DNA of 24,389 nucleotides from a bacterium. Its GTDB lineage: Bacteria; SM23-31; JAUVVT01. A program made the translations under genes and the position numbers. Below the pieces are notes generated by a model, which saw only the letters and a list, made by a program, of their open reading frames with translations, was not told where the DNA came from and made no database searches. Where the stretch lies: assembly GCA_030616165.1 (NCBI GenBank), contig JAUWXV010000027.1, positions 1 to 24,389 on the forward strand, given 5' to 3'. Below are positions 9,401 to 16,763 of this stretch, piece by piece; position 1 is the first letter of the stretch; each line of letters opens with the position of its first letter.

Positions 9401-10729
9401 CCCCAAATCATCAGCAGATAATAAAATTATAGAACGGACTTGCTCTGGAAAAAGATTTCCATTATGAGAAATGAGTAATGCAGCCAATCCGCTAACAAAA
9501 GATGCAGAAACAGATGTTCCACTTATAAATCCATAACTATTACCAATTTTCGTAGAATATATACTTGTACCCGGAGCGGTAACATCAACCGTATTTCCAA
9601 ATGATGAGAACTGAGCGAGACTGTCATCTTCATTTACTGCTCCCACTGAAATAGTCTCGTCAAATGTGGAAGGATAGGTTAATCTATCATCCCCGTTATT
9701 CCCACTGGATGTTACAACCACACATCCATTATTATAAGCAAATCTAATAACATCCCCCAATACTCTGGAGTATATTAAATCCCCAAAACTCATATTTATA
9801 ATACGAGCACCATTTTGAACAGCGTAAATCACTGCAGAAGCAATATCGTCATCCTGAAGAAATCCCTTTGATGTACCTGCACGAAGATTCATTATCCTGC
9901 ATCCCGGTGCAACCCCAGATATACCATCACTGCCCAAAGCAGCAACAATACCAGCAATTGATGTTCCATGCCCCATTTCGTCCATTGGGTTATTATCAGG
10001 CTCAAGATAATCACCATCGTCCGGATAAGAGGGAACATCAGTAAAATCCCATCCCTGTATATCATCAATAAATCCATTTCCATCATCATCAATTCCATTC
10101 AAATCAGACGAATCTGCAATACCATTTTTATTCAAATCCTCTCCCGGATTTATCCAGATATTCTCCTTTAGGTCTTTATGAAGATAGTCTATTCCAGTGT
10201 CAATTATTCCAACCAATACATCCCTTGAACCCTTTTCAATTTCCCACGCTTCGTAAACATTAATTCTTTCTAAACCCCATTGCTCGTTTGAATCCGCATT
10301 ATTTTTACTCTGATGGAGATGATAAAGATAATTTAACTGCGTATATTCTACTTCCGGTATAGAAGTATATTCTCTCAAAATATCATTAACATTAATAGAA
10401 TTCTCAAACCTGATTAAATATATTCCATCGACTAATTCAGAAAAGTTATTCTTTTTTAATGAAACACTTCTATTGTATGGAATCAAACTTTTTATTTTAA
10501 CTGCATTATATTTTTTATTAAGATTATCAACAGATACTATACCCATATAATTATCAAATAAATCTAATTGCGAAGAAATCTTTTTTAGATTTTCTGAAGA
10601 TAGAGATTTTAGCTTAATAATTATTTCATTTGGAGTATATTCTTGCGAGAAAATAATTTTGACAAAAAATATATCTAAAAGCAAAAATAATAAAAATATT
10701 TTTTTATTTTTAAATAATTTTCGATACAT
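6485..10729 (-). CDS. Secreted subtilisin-family (S8) protease with FG-GAP repeats and T9SS-like C-terminal sorting domain
   Basis: A 1414-residue exported serine protease. A signal peptide (about 1-29, ending IIFSQ) precedes an inhibitor-like propeptide (about 31-140). The S8 catalytic domain (about 150-465) has the full triad: D177 in GIIDTG, H254 in MGHGTS and S406 in SGTSVS, with the oxyanion asparagine N344 in SGNNG. An Asp/Asn/Gly-rich, probably calcium-binding insertion lies at about 196-230. Residues about 685-1020 contain seven FG-GAP/VCBS-type calcium-binding motifs such as DFDGDGKSEI and DIDNDGKKEM. A fibronectin type III domain (about 1033-1120) and two SbsA-like Ig domains (about 1123-1320) follow. 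The C-terminus (1327-1414) has SYPNPYN and PSGVYLYYVEG, typical of type IX/FlgD-like sorting domains. It is probably displayed or released outside the outer membrane. The substrate is unknown. The gene stands alone, with repeats on both sides. Confidence 0.92.
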   Translation of the reverse strand: MYRKLFKNKKIFLLFLLLDIFFVKIIFSQEYTPNEIIIKLKSLSSENLKKISSQLDLFDNYMGIVSVDNLNKKYNAVKIKSLIPYNRSVSLKKNNFSELVDGIYLIRFENSINVNDILREYTSIPEVEYTQLNYLYHLHQSKNNADSNEQWGLERINVYEAWEIEKGSRDVLVGIIDTGIDYLHKDLKENIWINPGEDLNKNGIADSSDLNGIDDDGNGFIDDIQGWDFTDVPSYPDDGDYLEPDNNPMDEMGHGTSIAGIVAALGSDGISGVAPGCRIMNLRAGTSKGFLQDDDIASAVIYAVQNGARIINMSFGDLIYSRVLGDVIRFAYNNGCVVVTSSGNNGDDRLTYPSTFDETISVGAVNEDDSLAQFSSFGNTVDVTAPGTSIYSTKIGNSYGFISGTSVSASFVSGLAALLISHNGNLFPEQVRSIILLSADDLGQGGCDFRFGAGRVNALKALNVNKFSVAKLHTPNIYPQEKRIDITGTAAGLDMKHYSFYYGIGKNPENWELIQREIKSQVVEDTLGYWNIESLPDDTYCLRLVVENYSNSSVEDRVIVKIVRSYPEVKNFLYSDIIDKDKISPFIRFETEQPTRCRIFYRKKDSDENFRIKESEYAVKFHKMVIPGEEIDKTIEFYVEVENEQGLKNKYDNNGDYFIYENKDYPFSSWEMVKEGYYLPSSFLLPVTTDFNNDNKKEIVANVYENKFSFGTLGIFEYENGSFTPIVTTDFRIIPRDAGDFDMDGKGEILGGMGAKSVIIEAEEENLFPSGIVWESEEGLWASKFCDIDNDGKKEMIARIENEFVLLENTGDNNYSVRFTFPNPTGGTNGAGIPRCEIGDFDGDGKSEILFGDSDGDIYIYEYNGTGSFDYIWSYGLDQIDAVDFISAGDFDGNGMEEFIAGCHSEDYPSESSDPKMRYWSYAIFKSKGDNDFYKVWEKNILGYNPLSIFDSGCFSGDIDNDENKEIVISAYPDLYIVDYNGNDYQIVWHYEKSRCSRFIIDDIDGNGVNELFFNDGEKIVSFENNIVSERPLPPFNLTVVPVDTDRIYLSWKSSSSADYFNIYRGFNEDELFKVTSVNENYYYDENLKRDSIYWYSVSAVNSMFKQKESLKSAVVSAKPNEKPFIKNLDFIPKDKIKITFSEPMSKEVIDETKYKISPGNFSVSSAAYSKSGREVILTLVPEFSGSGYYKIAVSKELKDIDFTPIDTSSTLLDFYVSIEPGSPYITNIEAGSNNSIILKFNIPMDKITILMKENYLFEPELKIKEIIFDEKNPDEIILKIDPKYPVGALGKSYLITVNNLKSSEGKEIVDGKGNTISLLLSKSDLSEVFSYPNPYNSLSGNGYITFANLTEKAEIWITNMSGRLIKILEENDGDGGVNWYLDNQNGEKVPSGVYLYYVEGNGTTFKGKLAIIR

Positions 10730-10864
10730 CTAAAAAGTAATACGATATTATAATTATATTAAATTATGAAACTTCAGGAATTTTTTTAATTTGCGACTTT
10801 TAATAAAAAATAAATGTTTGAAAATACATTCCAGTATGTTCTATCGTTTTTGTTGTTTATATTT

Positions 10865-10889
10865 GGATAGACAAGAATGTCTGTCCTAC
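10865..10889 (-). repeat. REP-like palindrome, family 1 (copy 2)
   Basis: The stem is GGATAGACA (10865-10873) with TGTCTGTCC (10878-10886) around AGAA, nine pairs including one G.T wobble. CTAC follows at 10886-10889, giving GTAG at the foot on the minus strand. It adjoins the GC-rich element at 10892-10955, together forming a composite repeat region between the nuclease-like gene and the subtilase. Confidence 0.7.
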
Positions 10890-10891
10890 TT

Positions 10892-10955
10892 ACTTCTATG
10901 AAAAAGAAAGGCTCCGCCATAGGCGGATCTGCCTCTGGCGGAAAAGAAACTTTAA
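10892..10955. repeat. Dispersed GC-rich double-hairpin repeat (family 3, long copy)
   Basis: Two tandem mini-hairpins: TCCGCC(ATA)GGCGGA at 10913-10927 and TCTGCC(TCT)GGCGGA at 10928-10942. They are flanked by A-rich GAAAAAGAAA on the left and GAAAAGAAACTTTA on the right. The same flanks and a single hairpin recur at 20008-20057. It lies 39 nt past the stop of the 195-residue gene and is far more GC-rich than its surroundings. There is no GTAG foot, so it is a different family from the neighbouring REP-like palindrome. Confidence 0.65.
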
Positions 10956-10994
10956 ACCTATTTCTTGCGAAACAAGTAATAATGGCAAGTTTAT

Positions 10995-11582
10995 TTACTT
11001 ACTTTTTTCAAGTCTTTCCTGAATAAAATCTTTGAACCATCTTACATCTTCTTCTTTTTCAGCACTTAATTTACACCAAATGCGTTCGTCTTGGAGTATT
11101 CTAATAGTAGGAAGAATATGCAACGAAACCGAAGAAAAATCCCTGAGAGTATCATACCAAGCCCTTTTTTCATCTCTATCAAATGGATCATTATCATGCC
11201 TATTTAATTTGACACAAAGATTAATCCATTTGATTTTATCAAATCCCAGTCTCAATGTTTCAGGATAATTTCTAAGCGTAATTTCACGAGGCTTTGTAAA
11301 ATGTTGAGATTCATCAACTTCAACTACAAATCCAGGATTTACAACATAGTAGTCCACATTCGGAAGTTTTTTTGCACGAACAAACTCTCTAAATCCTCTA
11401 TAATTTTGTAGTTCAGTGTAAATTGTTTTTAAAGCATTGTAAAAATCGTACCCTTTATATTCTTCTAACTTTGATGGTAAATTCAGATTATATCCTATTT
11501 CTACCTCACCGTAATTTTTTGTCAAAAGTTCAAAAATCTTTCTCTTACATTCCTTGTATCGTTCACTATGTTTTTTCGTCAT
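10995..11582 (-). CDS. Putative small nuclease-like protein (DUF559/Vsr-like motif), function unknown
   Basis: A 195-residue soluble protein with no signal peptide or membrane segment. I do not recognise the full-length family. The centre reads VDYYVVNPGFVVEVDESQHF (76-95), with D77, E88, D90 and QH at 93-94. This resembles the core of DUF559/Vsr-type endonuclease-fold proteins (DFYxPxxxLVIEVDGxQH), so a PD-(D/E)XK-like fold is a reasonable inference but not certain. The N-terminus is basic and helical. The C-terminal half has a Trp/Arg/Asp-rich stretch (DERIWCKLSAEKEEDVRWF) with no assignable role. It is a lone gene, with gaps of 265 and 238 nt holding repeats on each side and its own candidate promoter. 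That suggests an accessory or acquired gene rather than part of the neighbouring envelope genes. ATG start, with an AGG about 9 nt upstream. Confidence 0.7.
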   Translation of the reverse strand: MTKKHSERYKECKRKIFELLTKNYGEVEIGYNLNLPSKLEEYKGYDFYNALKTIYTELQNYRGFREFVRAKKLPNVDYYVVNPGFVVEVDESQHFTKPREITLRNYPETLRLGFDKIKWINLCVKLNRHDNDPFDRDEKRAWYDTLRDFSSVSLHILPTIRILQDERIWCKLSAEKEEDVRWFKDFIQERLEKSK

Positions 11583-11639
11583 ACTAATATACCTAAATCA
11601 CACAATTACATAATAATTTTCTTATAGTTTTGATATAAC

Positions 11640-11667
11640 ATTATACCAAACTGTACAAAAGTCTAAA
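11640..11667 (-). promoter_or_regulatory. Candidate sigma-70-type promoter for the nuclease-like gene
   Basis: Read on the minus strand there is a perfect -10 TATAAT (11645-11640), a 16-bp spacer and a -35-like TTTAGA (11667-11662; four of six matches to TTGACA). The predicted start would leave a leader of about 50 nt before the ATG at 11582. The region is AT-rich, so chance matches are possible. Confidence 0.35.
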
Positions 11668-11775
11668 GATCTAATTTATAACGCAACTTCTTTGTAACAA
11701 CCACAACTAATTTCTGAAAACCACCTTTTTTACACTTATTAATGTATTATCAATATAATAAGACAAATAATAATG

Positions 11776-11800
11776 GTAGGTCAGACATTCCTGTCTGACC
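11776..11800 (+). repeat. REP-like palindrome, family 1 (copy 3, inverted)
   Basis: A perfect 9-bp stem, GGTCAGACA (11779-11787) with TGTCTGACC (11792-11800), around TTCC. GTAG is on the plus strand at 11776-11779. This is the only family 1 copy in the opposite orientation. With the copy at 10865 it frames the 195-residue gene as inverted repeats whose GTAG feet face inward. It lies 20 nt past the glycosyltransferase stop. Confidence 0.75.
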
Positions 11801-11820
11801 ATATTAAAAATTTATTAAAG

Positions 11821-12729
11821 TTAATTTAAATTAACTGAATTTCCCTTACGTTTCGGTTTAAAAAGCAAGACGGCTATTCTAATAAATGCTGTTGTAAAAA
11901 GTATGATTCCAGATAAAATGTTTAATATTCTATGCCACCATTTTTTGTAATATTTTTGAAGATATAAGAAAAAAGCAATATGAGAATGAAGAATCATTGA
12001 GTATCTTTTCTGCATTACGCTGTGTCCGACCAAATGATATATCTTTATTTCGGGATTAAAAACTACCTTGTATCCATTTTCTTTAAATCTTCTGCACCAG
12101 TCAACATCATTAAAAAACATAGTAAATCTTTCATCCATAAATCCAATTTCGTTTATAACCTTTTTTCTTCCCATCAGACATGAAGCCATAGGCTGGTCAA
12201 CTTCCATTTTTGATTTATGGTCAAAGTATCCCATTCTCCACCTGCCAAATATTTTACTCCTTTTGAATAAAATACTCAACCCTGTTATCTCCCATAGAAG
12301 TGTCAAATGGTCAGGAAACTCCCTGCAGGATGGAATTATCTTATTTTCCATTGATAGATGCTGCGGGGCAACCAGACCGATATCACGACTTTCATTAAAA
12401 AAATCGATTATTCTATTAAAAAATCCATCGGTTATAAATACATCTGGATTAATAAGCAAAATAAAATCTCCAGATGCAATTCTTAATCCCTGATTTACTC
12501 CTCCTGCATAACCAATATTTTTTGAATTTTCTATTATTCTAAAGGTAGGGCTTTTCTGGCTGATAGGAAAAAAATTTTTAACTACCGTCAAGGTTTCATC
12601 TTCAGAATTATTATCTATAAGGATTAATTCAACATTGAAGGAAACAATATTATTTTTAATGCAGGAAAGACATTTTTTTATAACACCAGCACTGTTAAAA
12701 GTAACAATTATTATTGAAATATCAACCAT
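11821..12729 (-). CDS. Family 2 glycosyltransferase (WbbL/rhamnosyltransferase-like)
   Basis: A GT-A fold glycosyltransferase of 302 residues that transfers a sugar from a nucleotide donor, probably to a lipid-linked or LPS/exopolysaccharide acceptor. Visible motifs: the N-terminal strand DISIIIVTFNS (3-13), LIDNNSEDET (37-46), NIGYAGGVNQG (71-81), the DxD-equivalent NPDV (94-97), NDVDWCRR (207-214, equivalent to the ED-W catalytic region) and HLVGHS (232-237). A hydrophobic segment at about 268-290 followed by a basic tail (KPKRKG) would anchor it to the inner face of the cytoplasmic membrane. The arrangement resembles WbbL-type rhamnosyltransferases, but donor and acceptor cannot be read from sequence. 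It starts 76 nt past the aminopeptidase stop and could belong to the end of that operon. It also fits the LPS theme set by rfaE1/rfaE2 and lptE. Confidence 0.88.
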   Translation of the reverse strand: MVDISIIIVTFNSAGVIKKCLSCIKNNIVSFNVELILIDNNSEDETLTVVKNFFPISQKSPTFRIIENSKNIGYAGGVNQGLRIASGDFILLINPDVFITDGFFNRIIDFFNESRDIGLVAPQHLSMENKIIPSCREFPDHLTLLWEITGLSILFKRSKIFGRWRMGYFDHKSKMEVDQPMASCLMGRKKVINEIGFMDERFTMFFNDVDWCRRFKENGYKVVFNPEIKIYHLVGHSVMQKRYSMILHSHIAFFLYLQKYYKKWWHRILNILSGIILFTTAFIRIAVLLFKPKRKGNSVNLN

Positions 12730-12805
12730 TAACGGTATATATTATAAGTCATCTTAATTAATTTTATAAATCGGTGAGAAAATTCTTTATCATAAATCCC
12801 AAATT

Positions 12806-13870
12806 TCAAACACATATTAATTCTTTTGGAGATTTAGTGAGAACTGTGCAACCATTTGGTTGCACTACTACATCGTCCTCAATCCTGACTCCACCATAAT
12901 TGGGGATATAAATACCAGGTTCTATAGTGATAACATTCCGTGAAATAAGCGTTTCATGATTAAGTTGAGATATTTTTGGCGTTTCATGAATTTCAAGTCC
13001 CAATCCATGTCCTAAAGAATGACCGAAATACTGACCGAATCCCTTTTCGGCTATAAAATTTCTTGCCACAGAATCAAGTTCACTGCAATTCATTCCCTCT
13101 CTTACAGATTTTACTGCATTCTTCTGCGCTTCAAGAACTGTGGAATATATTTCATATTCTTTTTTATTCGGTTTCCCGAGAAATACAGTCCTTGTCATAT
13201 CAGAATGATAACCATTATATACACAACCAAAGTCTAAAAGAACAAACTCTCCCAATTTTAATTTATTTTTATCTGGTTTCCCATGAGGGAGTGCAGATTT
13301 GGAACCAGTTAAGACTATCGAGTCAAAGGCGTCCTTCTCTCCACCATATTTCTTTATTTTATATGATATTTCAGCAGATATTTCAATCTCTTCGATTCCT
13401 GATTTTAGCATGGGAATAATTTCATTGAAAATCTTATCACCAATCTTGGATGCTTTCTTTATATTTTCAATCTCTTCATCATCTTTTACACTTACCATCT
13501 TATCAATCAAATCATTAACTGGAATAAGGCATTCCGATGGAATAAACGCCAATAACTCCTGATAATCAAAAAAATTAATTCTTTTTGCCTCAAATCCTGC
13601 TTTTCTGCCCTTTAGTAAATTTTTCTCTTTCAATTCATCAAACAAATATTCATTTGAGATTAAAACATCAAAATCACGCACCTCCTCTTTTACCTGCTCC
13701 TGATACCTGAAATCAGTAATAAAATATCTTTCATCCTCAGCAATCATGCACAAACCGTTACTACCAGTAAATCCAGATAGATACCTCACACTTCGTGCAT
13801 TTGAAACGATAAAACAATCAATTCCCAAACTATCAAACTGTGCAATTAATTTATCAATCCTTTTTTTCAT
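12806..13870 (-). CDS. pepP: M24-family Xaa-Pro aminopeptidase
   Basis: A cytoplasmic dinuclear-metal exopeptidase that removes an N-terminal residue ahead of proline. It has an N-terminal creatinase-like domain (about 1-128) and a pita-bread catalytic domain. The five metal ligands are visible: D213 in LLDFGC, D224 in HSDMTR, H288 in LGHGLG, E317 in IEPGIY and E331 in VRIEDD. PHGKP supplies the substrate-binding histidine. The length of about 354 residues matches the short PepQ/YpdF-like M24 proteins. I chose the ATG at 13868-13870; a TTG two codons upstream is also in frame. The gene overlaps the end of the TPR gene by 17 nt, implying translational coupling. The narrower symbol (pepP versus pepQ) is uncertain. 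Confidence 0.9.
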   Translation of the reverse strand: MKKRIDKLIAQFDSLGIDCFIVSNARSVRYLSGFTGSNGLCMIAEDERYFITDFRYQEQVKEEVRDFDVLISNEYLFDELKEKNLLKGRKAGFEAKRINFFDYQELLAFIPSECLIPVNDLIDKMVSVKDDEEIENIKKASKIGDKIFNEIIPMLKSGIEEIEISAEISYKIKKYGGEKDAFDSIVLTGSKSALPHGKPDKNKLKLGEFVLLDFGCVYNGYHSDMTRTVFLGKPNKKEYEIYSTVLEAQKNAVKSVREGMNCSELDSVARNFIAEKGFGQYFGHSLGHGLGLEIHETPKISQLNHETLISRNVITIEPGIYIPNYGGVRIEDDVVVQPNGCTVLTKSPKELICV

Positions 13871-16226
13871 TTTCAATCAGTTTTAAAACTTTACGAATTT
13901 TTGCACTTAATTTTTTATTATCAGGAACCTTTTCCCTTAATGCCATAAATACTTTCAAGGCTTCTTCATATTTTTTTTGAGATAAATAAATTTCCCCCAA
14001 TGTCATAGTATTGAAATGACCGGTTATTTCAAAATCTTTATCTTTCCCAGGAACAAATTCCCCAGTTTTAAGCCCTGGTTCTTCTCTAAATTCTCTTTCC
14101 AATAATCCTTCTTTTAGTTCATCTTCCCGCAGTTCCATATCAAGTTTTCCTGTTTTCAACTCTTCTTCATCGCGGAGTTCTCTATCTATTTTGCCGGTTT
14201 TCAATTCTTCCTCTTCGCGCAGTTCCCCACTAATCTCCCCTTCTTTGAGACCTTCTTCCTCTCTAATAGGTTTTCTCTTAATTTGTGGAATCTCTTTTTC
14301 CTCTCTTAATTCCCTTTCAGGCTTTTTCTCTTCATCCATAACTTCTCCCACTAAAAAGGAGAGTTCATCTTCACCAGTTTCACCTGGAGGTTCCTCTTCC
14401 TTTTCGGTAATTTCTTCGCTTTCAATTTCTTCTTCCTTTTCGAACAAAGGTATATCCTCAAGTTCCAACTCTTCTTCCTCCTCCATTGTTCCTTCATCTT
14501 CCGTAAGTAAGATTTCTTCTTCTATATCTGATTCAGGTGCTTCTTTTAATTCTTCTTTTTGTTCGGGCTCAAATATGACCTTTTCTTCCATTGATTCTGG
14601 TTTCTGTTTCTCTTCTTCTGTCTCTTCTGCTAATATCTCTTCATCTTTAACTGATAAAAATTCAGTCTCACCCTCTTCTGGTTCCTTTTTCAATTCAGAG
14701 ATTTCAGAAGTTTCCTTAAATATTTCCTCCCCCTCTAAAACATCCTCTTCTTCTATTACTTCCTCTGGCAAAATATCCTTGGGACTTTCTTCATCTCCTT
14801 TTTCCTCCTCAAAGACTTTCTCAGGTTCCTCGACTAAAAAAACATCTTCTTCTTTGGATTCAGGTTTTATTTCTTCCTTTTCTTCTTCAGTCAGTTGTAC
14901 TTCTGGCATTTTTTTTTCTAAATCCTCGATTTCTTCTTCCACTTCTGGCGGTTTTTCCTCTTCAGGTTTTTCCTCCTCTTTGGTCGGTTCTTCTTCATCC
15001 TCTATCATCGGCAACTCTTCAATAACCTCCTCGTGTTTTCCCTCTTCTTCGACCAATTTTTCCTCTTCTTTGGGATGCTCTTCTTCAAACTCGATTTCTT
15101 CTTCGGCTTTTTCCGGTTCCTCTTCAAACTCAACCTTCTCTTCACCTATCACTTCCGGCTCTCCTTCTAAAGGCTGGGCTTCTAACTTTTCTTCTTCTGT
15201 CTCAGCCTGTTCTTCTACCTTCTCTTCTGGAAACTCTTCTTCAACTACTTCACTTTTTTCCTCTTCTACTAATTCCTCTCTTTTCTCTTCAGGCTTTTCC
15301 TCATCCTCTTTGATGGAGACCTCTTCTTCGGTTTTAATTTCTTCTTCAGGTGCTTCTTCCTCTGGCAATGAGGGTATTGGGGGAGTCTCTTCAGATTTAA
15401 TTTCTTCTCCTTCTTCGACAGTTTGAACTTCCTCTAATGGTTCCTCCTCAACAGTTTCAATTTCTTCACCAATACCTTCTTGTTCTTCGAAATCTTCCTT
15501 TTCTTCTGTTGGTTTGGTCGTTATAGGTTCTTCTTCTAAAGGTTGCTCTTTTATAATTGTAGAAACCTCTTCTTCAGGAACTTCTTCTTTCTCTAAAACA
15601 GTTTCAACCATCTCTTCTGGTAATTCCTCTTTTTCCATTTCCATCTTTTCTGGTAATCCCTCTTCTTCCTTTTCCATTTCTTCAAGTTCTTTCTCTACCT
15701 TGCTTTTTTCCACATCTTCTGGCTGATATTCAGTTTCAACCCCTTCTTCAATTGACTCCTCTTCAAGGGATGGTAACGCTTCTTCAACAGGAGCTTCTTC
15801 AAACGTTTCAACTACTTGCTTAACCTCCTCATTTAAAGGGTCGAGTTTACTTAACTCCGTATAACTTTCTTTATAAAGGTCATCCATCCCTTTTTCTTTC
15901 ATCACATCACCAAGCGCCTTATGGGCAGAAATGCATGTCGGATCAAATGTAATGGCTCTTTTTAATTCTTTTCCTGCCTCTTCATTCATCCCTAACATTC
16001 GATAACATTTACTTAACACTATATGAGCGGTATGATAATATGGGTGAATTTTAAGCCCATCCTCACAAATTTTTCTGGCTTTTTCAACCTCACCCATCTC
16101 AAGATATTTATCAGCAAGGCGTGCAAAGAGCGGTGAATTGGAATCTTTGGATATCTTCTTATTTAAATTTTTAATCTCTTTTTTTAATTTTTTTTGCAAT
16201 TTTTTCTCCAATTTTTTCACTCCCAT
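13854..16226 (-). CDS. TPR protein with very long glutamate-rich acidic linker
   Basis: A 790-residue protein with no signal peptide or clear membrane segment. The N-terminus is a lysine-rich helix (1-25), followed by about three TPR units (30-140, e.g. FARLADKYLEMGEVEKARKI and ALGDVMKEKG). Residues about 144-690 are dominated by Glu with Pro, Val and Lys: a low-complexity, strongly acidic, probably disordered or coiled stretch. Five 14-15-residue tandem repeats follow (about 656-729), then one TPR-like hairpin at the C-terminus (LGEIYLSQKKYEEALKVFMALREKVP). TPRs mediate protein contacts, so a spacer or scaffold joining two docking ends is a plausible inference. FimV-like proteins also pair acidic regions with TPRs, but no LysM domain or membrane segment is seen. 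It lies 48 nt after lptE and overlaps pepP, so it is part of the sigma-54/lptE operon. No function is established. Confidence 0.8.
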   Translation of the reverse strand: MGVKKLEKKLQKKLKKEIKNLNKKISKDSNSPLFARLADKYLEMGEVEKARKICEDGLKIHPYYHTAHIVLSKCYRMLGMNEEAGKELKRAITFDPTCISAHKALGDVMKEKGMDDLYKESYTELSKLDPLNEEVKQVVETFEEAPVEEALPSLEEESIEEGVETEYQPEDVEKSKVEKELEEMEKEEEGLPEKMEMEKEELPEEMVETVLEKEEVPEEEVSTIIKEQPLEEEPITTKPTEEKEDFEEQEGIGEEIETVEEEPLEEVQTVEEGEEIKSEETPPIPSLPEEEAPEEEIKTEEEVSIKEDEEKPEEKREELVEEEKSEVVEEEFPEEKVEEQAETEEEKLEAQPLEGEPEVIGEEKVEFEEEPEKAEEEIEFEEEHPKEEEKLVEEEGKHEEVIEELPMIEDEEEPTKEEEKPEEEKPPEVEEEIEDLEKKMPEVQLTEEEKEEIKPESKEEDVFLVEEPEKVFEEEKGDEESPKDILPEEVIEEEDVLEGEEIFKETSEISELKKEPEEGETEFLSVKDEEILAEETEEEKQKPESMEEKVIFEPEQKEELKEAPESDIEEEILLTEDEGTMEEEEELELEDIPLFEKEEEIESEEITEKEEEPPGETGEDELSFLVGEVMDEEKKPERELREEKEIPQIKRKPIREEEGLKEGEISGELREEEELKTGKIDRELRDEEELKTGKLDMELREDELKEGLLEREFREEPGLKTGEFVPGKDKDFEITGHFNTMTLGEIYLSQKKYEEALKVFMALREKVPDNKKLSAKIRKVLKLIENEKKD
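14040..14261 (-). repeat. Tandem 14-15-codon repeats within the acidic TPR gene
   Basis: Five in-frame units of 15, 15, 15, 14 and 15 codons with the pattern (E/D)EExLK(T/E)G(K/E)(I/L)xxELR, for example EEEELKTGKIDRELR and DEEELKTGKLDMELR. The middle units are the most alike and the end units more diverged, as expected from duplication by slippage or unequal exchange. They separate the Glu-rich linker from the C-terminal TPR. Confidence 0.8.
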
Positions 16227-16274
16227 AATTTTAAATAAAAAAAATTTATACTGCTTTTTAAATCCAGAAAAGAT

Positions 16275-16763
16275 TTACCATCCCGAGATTACCAAATTTA
16301 ATACATCGGTAGAAATCTTATCCACCGCTTCATCAATACCCTCATCTCTTTGTGAAGGGTCAGAATAAGTTCCTCTTCCCCTTAAATTCTTTTTAAAAAT
16401 GATTTTTTTAGACTTCCTATCCTGGTATTCCAATTTAAGATAAACATACAATTCAAATGCTTGAGCGGTTTCATCCGCTCTGAGAGAAACAGGGTTATCT
16501 TCCACTCTTTCAATCGTGCCTTTTAATATTGAATCCGCCTCTTCTGGAGATACGACTTTCAGGTTGTTATCTATAATAAATTTCTCTATAACTGAACTTG
16601 TGATCTTTTCTCTTATCTGAAATTCAGATGAAACATCATCAAAAACAGGTATGGCAATTGACCTAATCCCGGGATTCATCGACCCAGAAAACGAATAATA
16701 CGAACAATAAATAAACAATATAAAAATAGAAACCGCTATCAAACCAAATATTTTAGACTTCAT
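16275..16763 (-). CDS. lptE: LptE-like LPS-assembly lipoprotein
   Basis: LptE plugs the LptD barrel and helps insert LPS into the outer membrane. This 162-residue protein has an N-terminal hydrophobic segment (about 5-19) ending at C20, followed by SYYSFSGS and then GIRSIAIPVFDDVSSE, which is how LptE homologues of the Bacteroidota and relatives look to me. ADSILKGTIERVEDNPVS further fits the LptE beta-sheet core. The lipobox (FIYC) is poor, because a Tyr precedes the Cys where Gly/Ala/Ser is usual, so lipidation is likely but not certain. The start codon overlaps the stop of the sigma-54 activator gene (ATGA, 4 nt), so the two are translationally coupled. The family assignment rests on sequence pattern and context; lptD is not in the window. 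Confidence 0.75.
   Translation of the reverse strand: MKSKIFGLIAVSIFILFIYCSYYSFSGSMNPGIRSIAIPVFDDVSSEFQIREKITSSVIEKFIIDNNLKVVSPEEADSILKGTIERVEDNPVSLRADETAQAFELYVYLKLEYQDRKSKKIIFKKNLRGRGTYSDPSQRDEGIDEAVDKISTDVLNLVISGW

Noticed and set aside
10892-10955. CRISPR-like or insertion-sequence remnant
   Set aside because: There are only two tiny hairpins with no regularly spaced repeats and no transposase coding sequence. It fits a small non-coding dispersed repeat.
14191-15426. Long serine-rich open frame on the plus strand
   Set aside because: It is the antisense of the Glu-rich linker: GAA/GAG codons read as TTC/CTC, and in the shifted frame as TCT/TCC serine codons. There is no start context, domain or composition typical of a real protein.
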